A stretch of 64,000 nucleotides of DNA from Cymbidium sinense (taxonomy: Eukaryota; Streptophyta; Magnoliopsida; Asparagales; Orchidaceae). A program made the position numbers and the translations under genes. Below, piece by piece: positions 63,263 to 64,000 of this stretch. A model generated the notes under the pieces. It was not told where the DNA came from. It saw only the letters and a program-made list of their open reading frames with translations, and made no database searches. Each line of letters starts with the position of its first letter. The first letter of the stretch is position 1. The stretch is from contig CM038229.1 in NCBI GenBank assembly GCA_021442155.1, positions 71,630,443-71,694,442 on the forward strand. The letters run 5' to 3'.

Positions 63263-64000
63263 AAGGGCACCCAATAGGTGTGGTGTGACAGACAAGGTAC
63301 ACTGTACATATTGGTGTTGACCGAGATGATCAACAATGTCGAATGATCACAAGCACTAATAGACATGATCTACTCCTAAACTCAAGGTGCATAAGGAATC
63401 AAGATCATAGTGCAATGCTGACTCTACTCATGTCAAAAACATAAGAGAGCAAAAGAGGAATTCACTAGGGATAAGAATTTGGAATCCACTAGGCATAAGA
63501 ATGTGAACCTTCCACTAAGGGAACAGGTTTTGGTTGGATTGAATTTACTCCACTAGGGAGATTGGAAAGATTTGCATCTCATTGAAGAGAAGCTGATTGA
63601 TTTGATTGTTTAATTTGACTCCGTTGGGGAGGGTTGATTTTGTTTCAGATTTTAAATTTTGAATTTTGAGCACAGTGGGATAGTAGAGTTTGTTCTTAGC
63701 CTACTTTAGATTTACCAATCTAAAGGGGTAGTCTATGAACCACATAGTAGGACTATCCAACCAAAGGGGTTGGCTTACAGTGTGCAGTAGCTGTACTTAG
63801 GAAGAAAGCATAGTAGACTTATATTCTTCAAAGTAGGGATCAGTTGCTGGGGTGATCAGTTGGCAAGGCAACAAGTCAAACCCAACCTTACACTGACTAC
63901 TGAGTGAATGCCTTTGGGGATGTAAATCAGCTCAGAGATAGTCTAAATTAATTTCATTTTTTAATTATATTTGATGGATCCCATTGCACTGAGTAGGGGC
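63263..64000. other. No gene seen: unassigned right flank
   Basis: The sequence after copy E shows no frame of note. Two or three short repeats with 'CACTAGG' plus 'ATAAGAAT' lie at 63463-63515, and 'CTCCACTAGGGAG' and 'CTCCGTTGGGGAG' follow. It could be a retrotransposon untranslated region, but I see no primer site or polypurine tract at 63263. Confidence 0.4.

Overview
This window is plant nuclear DNA made almost entirely of old retrotransposon remnants. It is AT-rich and full of stop codons. Its clearest coding signal is the degraded gag-pol of a Ty3/gypsy element of the Tat (Ogre/Retand-like) lineage, which is found in seed plants. There are also tRNA- and hAT-type plant small repeats. 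I see no intact host gene, rRNA, tRNA gene, CRISPR array or bacterial operon. The sequence fits a repeat-rich intergenic region of a flowering plant; I cannot name the species. Layout: 1-8057 is a very long LTR-like repeat (family 2, copy F), cut by the window edge. 8058-13823 is unassigned AT-rich DNA with a poly-A insertion flanked by a 16-bp duplication, a GACCCG-rich repeat relic and a roughly 264-bp direct duplication. 13824-31960 is one minus-strand Tat element: 3' LTR (copy A) on the left, then integrase, archaeal-type RNase H, RNase H1/RT, protease, gag, a 5' extra region, a tRNA-Arg-type primer site at 28657-28675, and a truncated 5' LTR (copy B). 31961-37272 is unassigned DNA bracketed by (TA)n tracts; it holds a hAT-type MITE with target duplication, a second MITE candidate and a tRNA-derived SINE-like piece. 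37273-41322 is an inverted copy (C) of the Tat LTR and 42561-48125 a forward copy (D). 48126-63262 is a cluster of three family-2 copies (H, G inverted; E forward) in which G and E meet tail to tail. 63263-64000 is unassigned. How the parts work together: the Tat element once made its RNA from the minus strand, starting in its right LTR and priming reverse transcription from a tRNA. Its catalytic residues are now lost (RT YVDD reads YVED; an integrase Asp reads Asn) and stops and frameshifts run throughout, so it is dead. Comparing LTR copies A, B and C by eye shows a TATA-like site in C and D, a pyrimidine-rich leader, and a splice donor and acceptor about 615-662 nt apart retained in A, B and C. 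This suggests a spliced leader intron inside the LTR. The LTRs also carry several internal tandem arrays whose copy number differs between copies. All alignments were made by reading; identities were not computed and long-repeat ends are approximate unless a terminus is stated.
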